A DNA stretch of 38,855 bases from Nemertoderma westbladi (taxonomy: Eukaryota; Xenacoelomorpha; Nemertodermatida; Nemertodermatidae). Position 1 is the first letter of the stretch. The number at the start of each line of letters is the position of its first letter. Location of the stretch: positions 1-38,855 of the forward strand of contig JAUCBJ010001478.1 of assembly GCA_032718475.1 (NCBI GenBank), in the 5' to 3' direction. Below are positions 7,878 through 18,042 of this stretch, one piece after another. Under the pieces are notes generated by a model, which made no database searches, was not told where the DNA came from, and saw only the letters and a list, made by a program, of their open reading frames with translations. A program made the translations under genes and the position numbers.

Positions 7878-10128
7878 GTGTGTGTCTTTAGTTCCCATGT
7901 GGGTCTTTAGTACCCGTGTGGGTCTTTAGTTCCCATGTGTGTCTTTAGTTCCCGTGTGTATCTTTAGTTCCTGTGTGGGTCTTTAGTTCCCGCGTTGGTC
8001 ATTAGTTCCTGTGTGTGTCTTTAGTTCCTGTGTGTGTCTTTAGTTCCTGTGTATGTCTTTAGTTCAGTGTAGGTCTTTAGTTCCCGGCTGGTCTTCAGTT
8101 TCTGTGTGTGTCTTTAGTTCCCGTGTTGGTCTTTAGTTTCCGTGTGGGTCTTTAGTTCCCATGTTGGTCTTTAGTTCCCGTGTGTGTCTTTATTTCCCGT
8201 GTGGGTCTATATTTCCGTTCAGGTTTTTAGTTCCCGTGTGGGTCTTTAGTTCCCGGGTGTGTCTTTAGTTCCCGTGTGTGTCTTTATTTCCTGTGTGTGT
8301 CTTTAGTTCCCGTGTGTGTCTTTAGTTCCTGTGTTGGTTTTTAGTTTTTGTGTGTGTCTTTAGTTCCCGTGTGTGTCTTTATTTCCTGTGTGTGTCTTTA
8401 GTTCCCGTGTGTGTCTTTAGTTCCTGTGTTGGTTTTTAGTTTTTGTGTGTGTCTTTAGTTCCCGTGTGTGTCTTTAGTTCCTGTGTGGGTTTTTAGTTCC
8501 CGTGTTGGTCTTTCGTTCCCGTGTATCTCTTTAGTTCCGTGTGTGTCTTTAGTTCCCATGTTGGTCTTTAGTTCCCATGTTGGTCTTTAGTTCCCGTGTG
8601 GGTCTTTAGTTCCCATGTGGGTCTTTAGTTCCCATGTTGGTCTTTAGTTCCTGTGTGTGACTTTAGTTCCCGTGTTGGTCTTTAGTTCCTGTGTGGGTCT
8701 TTAGTTCCTGTGTGTGTCTTTATTTCCTGTGTATCTCTTTAGTTCCCATGTGGGTCTTTAGCTCCCGTGTGTGTCTTTAGTTCACGTGTGTGTCTTTAGT
8801 TCCCGTGTGTGTCTTTAGTTCCTGTGTGGGTTTTTAGTTTTTGTGTGTCTTTACTTCCCGTATGTGTGTCTTTAGTTCCTGTGTGTGTCTTTAGTTCCCG
8901 CGCGGGTCTTTAGTTCCCGTGTGCGTCTGTAGTACCCTGTTGATTTTTAGTTCCTGTGTGTGTCTTAGTTCCCATATTGGCCTTTAGTTCCCGTGTATCT
9001 CTTTAGTTCCCGTGTGCGTCTTTAGTACCCTGTTGATTTTTAGTTCCTGTGTGTGTCTTTAGTTCCCGTGTATCTCTTTAGTTCCGTGTGTGTCTTTAGT
9101 ACCCATGTGGGTCTTTAGTTCCCGTGTGTGTCTTTAGTTCCCATGTGGGTCTTTAGTTCCCATGTATCTCTTTAGTTCCCGTGTGTGTCTTTAGTTCCCA
9201 TGTGGGTCTTTAGTTCCTGTGTGTGTCTTTAGTTCCCATGGGGGTCTTTAGTTCCCGTGTGTATGTCTTTAGTTCCCGTGTGGGTCTTTAGTTCCCGTGT
9301 GTGTCTTTAGTTCCCATGTGTGTCTTTAGTTCCTGTGTGTGTCTTTAGTTCCCGTGTGCGTCTTTAGTACCCTGTTGATTTTTAGTTCCCGTGTGTGTCT
9401 TTAGTTCCCGTGTATCTCTTTAGTTCCGTGTGTGTCTTTAGTTCCCATGGGGGTCTTTAGTTCCCGTGTGTGTCTTTAGTTCCCATGTGGGTCTTTAGTT
9501 CCTGTGTGTGTCTTTAGTTCCCATGGGGGTCTTTAGTTCCCGTGTGTATGTCTTTAGTTCCCGTGTGGGTCTTTAGTTCCCGTGTGTGTCTTTAGTTCCC
9601 ATGTGTGTCTTTAGTTCCCGTGTTGGTCTTTAGTTCCCAGCTGGTCTTTAGTTCCTGTGTTGGTCTTTAGCTCCCATGTGTGTCTTTAGTTCCTGTGTGG
9701 GTCTTTAGTTCCCATGTGTGTCTTTAGTTCCCATGTTGGTCTTTAGTTCCCGTGTGGGTCTATATTTCCGTTCGGGTCTTTAGTTCCCGTGTGGGTCTTT
9801 AGTTTCCATGTGTGTCTTTAGTTCCCGTGTGGGTCTTTACTTCCTGTGTGTGTCTTTAGTTCCCGTGTGGGTCTTTAGTTCCCGTATGGGTCTTTAGTTC
9901 CCGTGTGGGTCTTTAGTTCCTGTATGGGTCTTTAGTTCCCGTATGGGTCTTTAGTTCCTGTATGGGTCTTTAGTTCCCGTGTGGGTCTTTAGTTCCCATG
10001 TGGGTCTTTAGTTCCTGTATGGGTCTTTAGTTCCCGTATGGGTCTTTAGTTCCCGTGTAGATCTTTAGTTCCCGTGTGTGTCTTTAGTTCCTGTGTTGGT
10101 CTTTAGTTCCCGTGTCTGTTCGTGTGTG
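7878..10128. repeat. Minisatellite, about 19-bp unit, about 118 copies
   Basis: Tandem units of the type GTCTTTAGTTCCCGTGTGG run for about 2.25 kb, with variants at a few fixed positions (CCC/CCT, GTG/ATG, GTG/TTG) and some 17-20-bp units. Longer-range periodicity is visible. A block with GTACCCTGTTGATTTTTAG near 9012 recurs near 9354, about 18 units later, and a block near 8331 recurs near 8427, about 5 units later. The plus strand is G/T-rich with regular CTTTAGTTCC. No coding capacity was found. Confidence 0.95.
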
Positions 10129-10201
10129 TCGGAAGCCGGGTTGAGAATGCCTATATAACTAGCCATATAATGTAGTATAAGTATAATTGTCCCTTAAGAT
10201 G

Positions 10202-11005
10202 GCCAAGTACCTAACTGATCTAGACTTTGCTGATGACTTAGGAGTACTCTCAGAATCATTAGAGGGAGCCCAGCGGCTCCTCAGCTCATTAGAACATGCT
10301 GCTTCTAGTGTTGGTCTTTTTATTAACTCCAGAAAGACCAAAATTCTGACAGTTAACTTTGAAAGTCCTCAGCAAGTCTCTGATCGGATGAGCATAAGCT
10401 CAAAGGATGGTATGCTTGAGCATGTGGACGACTTCTGTTACCTGGGATCATGGATCCGGAAGTCAGGTGAGGACCTTCGAATACGTAAGGGAAAGGCATG
10501 GGCAGCCTTGAATAGGCTTTCCAGGATTTGGAAGTCACCTAGAATTAATCGGAAACTTAAGGTCCGATTATTTAGAGCAGCAGTAGTTCCAGTACTCCTC
10601 TACGGGAGTCCATGCTGGGCTCTAACTGCTGAGGACACCAAATCTCTGGATGGCACATTCACAAGAATGCTACGCCGGGTACATTGTGTCAAGTACAATG
10701 CACACATCTCCAACCAGACACTATATAACATTGGAGGTGTCTCATTGGTTCCCCCAAGCTTGACACTAGAACAAAATCGCCTCCGCTTTGCAGGACATTG
10801 CTTTCGCCGTGAGGACCAGCCAGTGCACAATCTTGTACTTTGGCAGCCTCATGGAGTGAATAAGCATGGTGGACAGCCCATGACTTTCTTGAGACGCATC
10901 TTAAAGGACACTGGCCTTAAAGATGCGGATGATCTAGCAAATGTCATGGGTGATAGGGAGTTGTGGCGGTGCAATTTTGTTGACAAGCCGGCACAGCATT
11001 CTTAA
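10202..11005 (+). pseudogene. LINE reverse transcriptase C-terminal fragment
   Basis: The open frame can be read from an ATG at 10187, but the first codons are flanking DNA. LINE-derived codons start at AKYLTDLDFADD, which contains the catalytic FADD box, and continue to the normal C terminus PAQHS. The fingers, the first RT motifs and the endonuclease are missing, so this fragment cannot be active. One clear coding difference from copy 1 is EQNRLRF here against EQNPLRF. Arg is the likely ancestral residue; this is inference from two copies. Confidence 0.93.
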
Positions 11006-11047
11006 AAATGCAGCTGCAATGCAGCATGCCGATCCTAGTAGTAGTAG
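10202..11047 (+). mobile_element. LINE copy 2, 5'-truncated, with (TAG)n tail
   Basis: Identity to copy 1 begins at 10202 (GCCAAGTACC) and runs to the 3' end, which finishes with TAG trinucleotides at about 11033-11047. Only scattered single-base differences were found. Truncation at the 5' end is the usual result of incomplete target-primed reverse transcription. The insertion begins about 75 bp after the minisatellite. Confidence 0.95.
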
Positions 11048-11360
11048 TAAGATGGCTTGCAGTTGTTGTTCTTTATCCTAATAAATACTTCATTATTCAC
11101 TCACATCACGCCATTATCCACTTCTCAATCAATATTGTATCATGATGGTTTAATATTATCACTCGCAAGTAAGTACGGGGATATTCAAACATAAACAAAA
11201 ATTTGACGGATTATATCTCGAGAACGCTCCTGTCGAATTTGTTAAATTCTTTTTCTGAGGTTTCTATGGCACATATTACCAATTTATTAAAAAAAAATTT
11301 CGGGCCGAAAAAATAACACTATTGCGGTTCCGTCTATATTTAGCTTTCCATGGTATGGGA
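11048..11360. other. Short intergenic stretch
   Basis: Unremarkable AT-rich DNA between the LINE tail and solo LTR B. Nothing supported. Confidence 0.5.
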
Positions 11361-11365
11361 CGATA

Positions 11366-11988
11366 TGTAAGCGGATTTAATTGCCTGCACTACCCACCGA
11401 GAATGGGATTAGTGGCATTGTACCAATTATAGATTGCGAGGTGACATTACCAATAATATTGTCACCTGACAACCAACTAAGGCGATACATGCTGCAAGCA
11501 ACAGGGAGAGTTGAGAGGTCAAACCATCTCAGAGGGACAAAGAGGCTAGCAAGTCTAGCACGTGGGGATAGTGGCAACGGCGAGTGGCGAGGTGACAATT
11601 AATTACGTTAAGCCAATGATGGGTGGGGAAAATACATTGGAAGTGATTAGAGCACATCTATTGGACAGGCCACTCAGTAGAGTAGAGGTGATTTAATATG
11701 TGTTAATAATATAACCGTTCCACTTATTGATTCTGATTCAGTTGGTTTCTATACAGTTGTGAGACCGGAACAGTTTTTAACTGTCGTCACTACCGTGCTA
11801 TTATATTCTGACTGTGCTATTATTATGTTCTGTGATTATAACGACTGACAGTAAAAACTCAGTTATTTCAACGGCCTTCGGCCTATTATACATCCAGACT
11901 ACAAGTTTAGCAGCCTACGGACGCGGCGACCCGTATAACACAAACCAGTCGGGATTCATTACTGCCAACTCCGTTGGATCCCGTCACA
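11366..11988 (+). mobile_element. Solo LTR, family 1, copy B
   Basis: Begins TGTAAGCGGATTTAATTGCC and ends CCCGTCACA, flanked by the 5-bp direct repeat CGATA at 11361-11365 and 11989-11993. It is 623 bp long, slightly longer than copies A and C. It contains the hairpin AGGTGACA/TGTCACCT at the place where copies A and C have different but also self-complementary arms. No internal region remains. Confidence 0.92.
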
Positions 11989-11993
11989 CGATA

Positions 11994-12612
11994 AGATTTA
12001 TTACTCTGAATTTATCATAAAACATATAATAAATAAAACTAAAGAATCCGAGTATTTCACAAACGAACGTATTGAACGAGTGAATATAAAAATACGAGAA
12101 TCGGCATCACAAAACGATTTCCGATGAAAAACCGCGCTGACAATTGTTGTTAAACAATTTATTCAACTAATTGTTGGTTGTATTTCTCAAATTTTATGAG
12201 AGCGATTGATATTGAGCATCAAAGTAACAAAATATTAACTTAATATTAACAGGTTACACACATATTGCCAGAAGTTAATGTAGATTGTAGCGTTTGATGA
12301 TGCGTGCACCGGTACAGTCTGCTAGTTGGTCTGGAGTTATATACAGATATTAATACACGTTCGTGGTGCCTTTGCGCAGCACGAGGCCCAGTTATGAGAT
12401 ACAAATTAAAATTGAGCGACTGTATCACAAAATCAGTATTTGAGAAATTTTACCATACCGACAATCAATCAAAGAAAGGGTCAAAGAAACAGTACGTGTT
12501 CAGCCCTTTTAATCTGCCCCCCCCCCCCCCCTCCCTCCTACCATCCAATACATAACTGCGACATTTACCACCCATGGGGCAGAAGGGTACCACAAACTTA
12601 TTTCCAATCGCA
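11994..12612. other. Intergenic stretch with C tract
   Basis: No supported gene. A 15-nt C tract lies at 12517-12531. The short frames crossing it are probably chance. Confidence 0.5.
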
Positions 12613-12985
12613 CGTTCAATATGCAAAGCCATGTGGTTTATAGGAATATAATAAACACAGTAGGCCTACTCGTCTTCATTATAAGCCTCATTGCATTCGT
12701 CCTGTTTTGTATTTAAATATATTTCTTAAACGCAGGCTAGCGATCTTTATAATAATAATAACTAGGGATGCGTTCAATATGTGAAGCCAGGTGGTTTATA
12801 TAATAATATAGTCAATGCAGTACTCGTCTTCATTATAAGCCTCGTTGTGCTCGTCCTGTTTTGTTTTCAATATCTTTCCTAAATGCAGACTGACGATCTT
12901 TAACTACCGATGCGTTCAACAGGCGAAGCCAGGTATGGTTTTGGTTTATAGGAATATAGTCTACTCGGTACTCGTCCTCATGAGC
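12613..12985. repeat. Tandem repeat, ~150-bp unit, about 2.5 copies
   Basis: Units begin CGTTCAATATGCAAAGCC (12613), CGTTCAATATGTGAAGCC (12771) and CGTTCAACAGGCGAAGCC (12913). They share TGGTTTATA, CTCGTCTTCATTATAAGCC and GTCCTGTTTTG blocks. The units have diverged noticeably, so the array is old. Confidence 0.85.
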
Positions 12986-13868
12986 CCGAATTATAGTGTG
13001 GTAATAGTGCAGCAATAGGCCTACTGCTTGTACTATGCGTGTCCATTTCAACACCGCTGGGCACTGGGTGATGGCAATAAGCAAGATTAAAAAACCAGAT
13101 TATTTCATCCTCGGTTACGGTTAGTCCAGTTTGCCCATAGCGGCAATGATACCGGTTGTACCAATACACAGTCCAGTAGTCTTTAATTAACATATTAAAC
13201 CGTTAAGAGCAGAAACCGTAAACGAAGAAATTAATTTTCTTTCATTGCTGACGGGAGTGTGGAAATGCGATAGTGCTGTTGTAGTTCAGTACCGTACCGG
13301 TAGTTATGTAGTTGGCAGTTGCTACCGGTCCGGTCAGCTGGTTGTACAGTCTGACAGTAGCGGGCGGTACAGAGCCAACGGACCCTCTAAATTCAGGACC
13401 GCAGTGCAGCAGTCCGCACTGCAGTTCATGGCTAATTAGGGCCTACACAATTCAGGAATTACAGAATTAGGCCTGTCCTGTACCAGTATACGTGATCTAT
13501 AATCACTGCACCAGTACCACGATAACAGTCAGCCAGTACCGTAAAACTCCGAATACAGTATGACAGTATTGTCTGATTCCAGATTCCTGGATTCAGGGAT
13601 TGAGTATAGTACCGGTACAGGCAGACAGGCAGACGGGCCACAATGGATTACTGTAATTTCCCAGCTGATTTAGTCTCCTAGCAACCAGCTGATGCCAAGC
13701 CTAATAATTTCTGGGTAGATAAATTTATTATAACTGTAAGACAGTTACACAGATGCTGCATGAAGACCCCACACAAATTCACCTTGGAAAATTTCTAAAC
13801 TTTTGCCAGACTACATATGTACCACGTTTGGATATATTTTATCGAGATTTGGCTGAGTTATTAACGTT
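12986..13868. other. Intergenic stretch rich in ACCGGT and AGGCCT palindromes
   Basis: No supported gene. Between about 13270 and 13640, CCGGT-containing strings and CAGTACC strings recur densely without a clear period. Confidence 0.5.
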
Positions 13869-13938
13869 TAAAGAGAACAATAGAACAACAGATCAACAGA
13901 ACAACAGATCAACAGATCAACAGAACAACAGACACACC
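13869..13938. repeat. Simple tandem repeat of AACAGATC type
   Basis: Short imperfect units built from GAACAACA and GATCAACA. Low-complexity DNA with no coding meaning. Confidence 0.8.
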
Positions 13939-14192
13939 GATTGAGTTAGTGGTACCTGTATGCTAAGCTCGCTTACTTTTGTCGCTTGCCCCACATTGAG
14001 AGGATCGGCTCAGAATAGTGGCAGACTTATTGTACTGTAGTTGCCGTATCCAGAAAAAAGCAAAGCAAACAAAGGTGCCACCCTGCTCCATAGCGCGGGA
14101 AATTTAAATGTTTGAAAGACATGTAATTTGTACTGGAAAGGGTGGCAGATCAGATCTGTCACCCATAATTTGGCGGTAAATTCAAATCTGTT

Positions 14193-15092
14193 TTAACATT
14201 GAATACATGAATAAAGTAAGACTAATGTAATTCATTGAATCAGAATAAATTATTTCTTATCAGTTTAACGCACTCATCCGTTAATGTTGTTGATTTATCT
14301 ATTCTGAGGCTTCTTCGAGCAGCACGTGAACAACTAAACCAGCACGTTAACTAGTCTGGGGCTTTGGAGCAAAATTGAGGAGGGGGGGGGGGGGGGGGGG
14401 GGGGATCGGGGTCGGGGGATTTGGCTTAACTTCTATCCCAGTAAAGTATAGAACACTATAATCATAACAATTATACAATTATACCTAGTATATTAATGGT
14501 AGATTTTAAGTGGATAGAGATGATAGATGATAGAAAGGCGCTGTTTATTGATATATTTTTGGCGGTTGATTCAAATTACAGAATTAACATATTTCCATCA
14601 CAAACTGTACACAGTGTGCTGCATAATGTACGTGGGTGCGTACTAAAAGGTCAAGGAGCTAGATCAGTAGACTTCATACTGTAAACTTCGTAGTAGCTAC
14701 TGCTACTGCTACTGCATGTGCAGCTAGTAGGCCTACTGTAATAACAGTTCAGTTTAGTTGTTCACGTGCTGCTCGAAGTCCCAGACTATTTAACCAGTCA
14801 GCTTAGTTGTTCACGTGCTGCTCGAAGTTCCGACTAGTTTAACCAGTCACCTTAGTTGTTCACGTGCTGCTCGAAGCCCTAGACTAGTTAACCAGTCAGC
14901 TTAGTTGTTCACGTGCTGCTCGAAGCCCCAGATTAGTTAACGTGCTGGTTTAGTTGTTCACGTGCTGCTCGAAGCTCCAGAATAGATAAAACAACAACAA
15001 TAACGGATGAGTGAGTTAAACCGATAAGAAATAATTTATTCTGATTCAATGAATTACATTTAGTCTTACTCTATTCATGTATTCAATGTTAA
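14193..15092. repeat. Inverted-repeat element, ~165-bp arms
   Basis: Left arm 14193-14355 and right arm about 14922-15092 are complementary with few differences, from TTAACATTGAATACATGAAT inward. The arms include GAGCAGCACGTGAACAAC. The spacer holds a 23-nt G tract (14382-14404), a small unsupported open frame (14496-14684) and extra copies of the arm-end repeat. Confidence 0.85.
14753..14975. repeat. Five ~49-bp tandem units with CACGTG core
   Basis: TTAGTTGTTCACGTGCTGCT occurs at about 14753, 14803, 14852, 14901 and 14950, each followed by CGAAG and a GACTAGTTTAACCAGTCA-like spacer. One inverted copy lies in the left arm at 14313-14339. Each unit carries the CACGTG E-box palindrome. A multimerised subterminal motif like this is where many DNA transposases bind; that role is inference. 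Confidence 0.85.
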
Positions 15093-15290
15093 ATTAGATA
15101 TAAAGCGGTGCGGTAGGCTATTGCCAGTAGTTCCCTTTAAACAGTAATAAGTATAAATTACCATAAGCACAATATAGCATATAGGTAAGTACTGTATAGG
15201 GGTCTACACTGCCTGAATGAAAAAAGTGAATAATGGTGAACGTTTTCGCCTTACCGGGCTACGTCAGACCTGTTATATTAATAAAAGGCA
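15093..15290. other. AT-rich spacer
   Basis: No supported feature between the inverted repeat and the pyrimidine-rich tandem repeat. Confidence 0.4.
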
Positions 15291-15405
15291 GTGATTTTTT
15301 ATGTCCTTTTATTTGACTTTTTTTGTCCTTTTTTTTACGAATTATGCATAATGACTTTTCTTGTCCTTTTAATGACTTTTATTGTCCTTTTAATGACTTT
15401 TTATG
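15291..15405. repeat. Pyrimidine-rich tandem repeat
   Basis: Repeats of ATGACTTTTATTGTCCTTTT, about 20-22 bp, five imperfect copies. A related inverted stretch (AAAGGACAAAAAAAGG type) lies at about 16925-16975. Any open frame here comes from the repeat composition. Confidence 0.75.
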
Positions 15406-15632
15406 TATGTAATTCTTCAAACTGTCAGACTGCTGATTTCTGGACTGTCAGACAGTTGATTTCACTATGCCTGTGCCAAAACATTCCATGATTCCATGAT
15501 TTATAGACTATGAGATAGATTTCCATATGCGCCTGTGGTAAAAAGACTCTATATTTAATAGTTTGTGGTTGTTGTCGATAATCGATTACCACATGACGTA
15601 GCAAAACACTCATTTTATAGCCAAAAACAATT

Positions 15633-16540
15633 ACCAATTGATGGAAAGGAGCAGGTTAAGGCCGAGTTTTCTAACCAAAACTATAAACAGTCACTTTACC
15701 AAATCAGGGAAAGGAGCAGGTTACAGAGACGGGATTTTCTAACCAAAACAATAAACGATCACTTAACTAATTGAGGGAAAGGAGCAGGTTACAGAGGCGG
15801 GATTTTCTAACCAAAACAATAAACGATCACTTAACTTATTGAGGGAAAGGAGCAGGTTACAGAGGCGGGATTTTCTAACCAAAACAATAAACGATCATTT
15901 AACTAATTGAGGGAAAGGGACAGGTTACAGAGGCGGAATTTTCTAACCAAAACAATAAACGATCACTTAACTAATTGAGGGAAATGAGCAGGTTACAGAG
16001 GCGGGATTTTCTAACCAAAACAATAAACGATCATTTAACTAATTGAAGGAAAGGGGCAGGTTACAGAGGCGGGCCTTTCTAACCAAAACAATAAACGGTC
16101 ACTTTACCAATTCAGGGAAAGGAGCAGGTTACAGAGACGGGATTTTCTAACCAAAACAATAAACGATCATTTAACTAATTGAGGGAAAGGGGCAGGTTAC
16201 AGAGGCGGGATTTTCTAACCAAAACAATAAACGATCATTTAACTAATTGAGGGAAAGGAGCAGGTTACAGGAGACGGGATTTTCTAGCAAAAACAATAAA
16301 CGATAACATTACCAATTGAGAGAAAGGAGCAGGTTACAGAGGCGGGATTTTCTAACCAAAACAATAAACGATAACATTACCAATTGAGGGAAAGGAGCAG
16401 GTTACAGAGGCGGGATTTTCTATCCAAAACAATAAACGATCACTTAACTAATTGAGGGAAAGGAGCAGGTTAAGGCCGAATTTTCTAACCAAAACAATAA
16501 ACAGTCACTTTACCAAATCAGGGAAAGGAGCAGGTTATCC
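15633..16540. repeat. 68-bp tandem array, about 13.5 copies
   Basis: The unit starts AATTGAGGGAAAGGAGCAGG and contains GGCGGGATTTTCTAACC and AAACAATAAACGATCA. Spacing between successive GGAAAGGAGCAGGTT blocks is 65-69 bp. Terminal units are more divergent than central ones, as expected from homogenisation by unequal exchange. Unlike a CRISPR array, the whole unit repeats and there are no unique spacers. Confidence 0.95.
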
Positions 16541-17679
16541 GTAACACTACTCAGACAGTAGTCATGATCCATTATTGATTATAAAACTAATACAGTAATA
16601 GGCCTAAATTATGTGAAAGGTATATCAACATTTTCAACAATCCTGCAATCCAGTTTGGCCTATCAATTATTTAAAATTTATTAGCACAACCGGTATAGGC
16701 CTACCATTGCCGTATTTAAATGGTAGGCTACACAGTAGGCCTATAGCAGTACCGGTGCCGGTACTAAAATACAGAAATACCTGCTTTATACCTACATCTG
16801 TACATACAATACAGCAAAATAGTGCTATATATACTAATACCGGTACTGATAGCCTGAGAGAACAGCAGTAGAGAAACCGGTAGCATGGAACCTAACATTA
16901 GACTTTTGGAGGACATAAAAAATAAAAAACAAAAGGACAAAAAAAGGATTTAAACGGACAATAAAAATTATTGCGTTTCCAGTACAAATAACATGTCTTT
17001 CAATCATTTGAATTTCCCGCGCTATGGAGCAGGGTGGCACCTTTTAGGGACTTGTATCCAGAAAGGACCAGCATCAATTCAAGGAATAGTCACCGACTCT
17101 GTTAACCGCCAGCTGTTGCAATAATTTACAATATTATTGTTACAATTTACGATACTTCTCTATTGAATGTAATTGCTGTAAATCCTGCGCTCTAGAGTGC
17201 TCTTGAGACATAATGGACTACAGACAGTACACTAAGGCCGGAGTACCACGCCCCCCTCACCCTAACTCTTTTTTGAAATGTCTACAATTTCTACTGAAAT
17301 AATAATATTTTGATTTTATACAGTATGGGCTGTTAAAATATGGCTATAATAATGATTTTTCCAAACATTTTTTTCGGATTACGGAGGTAGCTCATCAAAA
17401 GTTATTGGTAAAATTTTTTAGTTTTGAAGTTTTGACGTTTTTATGAAATTTAATTAATATTAATTAATGTTTATGAAAATTTTCACAAATTTTTGGCTGT
17501 AATCTGACAAATTGTCTGTAAAACAGAAATATATAAATTCCAGCCGATAATTTCAAAACCAAAGAACCAAATAACTGCCAAAACCATTTCGACTGAGCCA
17601 AAAACCTCACATTCAATATATTGTATTCTATGGGGTACCGGTTTAACAGGCTGAGATCCCCATCAAACATGACTGGTGA
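16541..17679. other. Intergenic stretch, no gene seen
   Basis: Holds the right inverted end described at 14074-17042 and a patch rich in ACCGGT and AGGCCT palindromes (about 16690-16870). Otherwise it is AT-rich, and no open frame has recognisable features. Confidence 0.5.
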
Positions 17680-18042
17680 CATGACTGCTGAGACACTCCC
17701 CAGTCTTCTCAGCCTAGGCTGAGAACACTCCCCAGTCTTTTCAGCCTAGGCTGAGAACACTCCAGTTGTCTCCCAAGATGTCTTAATTAACGGAAAGGAG
17801 CAGGTTACAGTGGCGGGATTTTCTAACCAAAACAATAAACGATATATCAATAACATAATGTAGGTTACAGTTTTATTATCGCAATATACAAAACTAACAC
17901 AGGTACTGTACACAGGTAACACAGGTTAGGGGAGTCATCTCAGCCCAAGGGGTGTGCTCTAACCCTACTGTATGCCTCTAGGCTGAGACAACTGGGGGAG
18001 TGTTCTCAGCCTATAGGCTGAGATGACTGGGGAGTCATTTCA
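17680..18042. repeat. Inverted-repeat element with GAGACAACTGG motifs
   Basis: The left block (17680-17775) has two units of CAGCCTAGGCTGAGAACACT. The right block (17930-18042) carries the complementary strings GTTCTCAGCC and AGGCTGAGA. AGCCTAGGCT is itself a palindrome. Between the arms lies a single orphan copy of the 68-bp unit. Confidence 0.75.
17786..17845. repeat. Orphan copy of the 68-bp tandem unit
   Basis: AACGGAAAGGAGCAGGTTAC and the following GGCGGGATTTTCTAACC...AATAAACGAT match the array at 15633-16540. This single copy lies 1.25 kb away, in the same orientation, inside a different inverted-repeat element. Confidence 0.9.

Larger units (their letters stand above)
14074..17042. 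mobile_element. Possible composite DNA element bounded by ~65-bp inverted repeats
   Basis: The string GGTGCCACCCTGCTCCATAG at 14074 and the following ~45 bp recur inverted at 16976-17042. Inside these ends, a second inverted pair links the poly-T/GTCC region at about 15285-15345 with 16905-16975. A third inverted pair (14193-15092) and a 68-bp tandem array lie within. This suggests a non-autonomous, repeatedly rearranged DNA element, but no transposase and no target-site duplication were identified. Confidence 0.45.

Noticed and set aside
12304-12643. Plus-strand frames ending in Pro/Ser runs
   Set aside because: They are driven by the 15-nt C tract and simple sequence around it.
14496-14684. 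62-codon plus-strand frame between the inverted arms
   Set aside because: No recognisable motif, and a length expected by chance.
15633-16540. CRISPR-like array
   Set aside because: The full 68-bp unit repeats with no unique spacers, and the DNA is eukaryotic. It is a tandem satellite.
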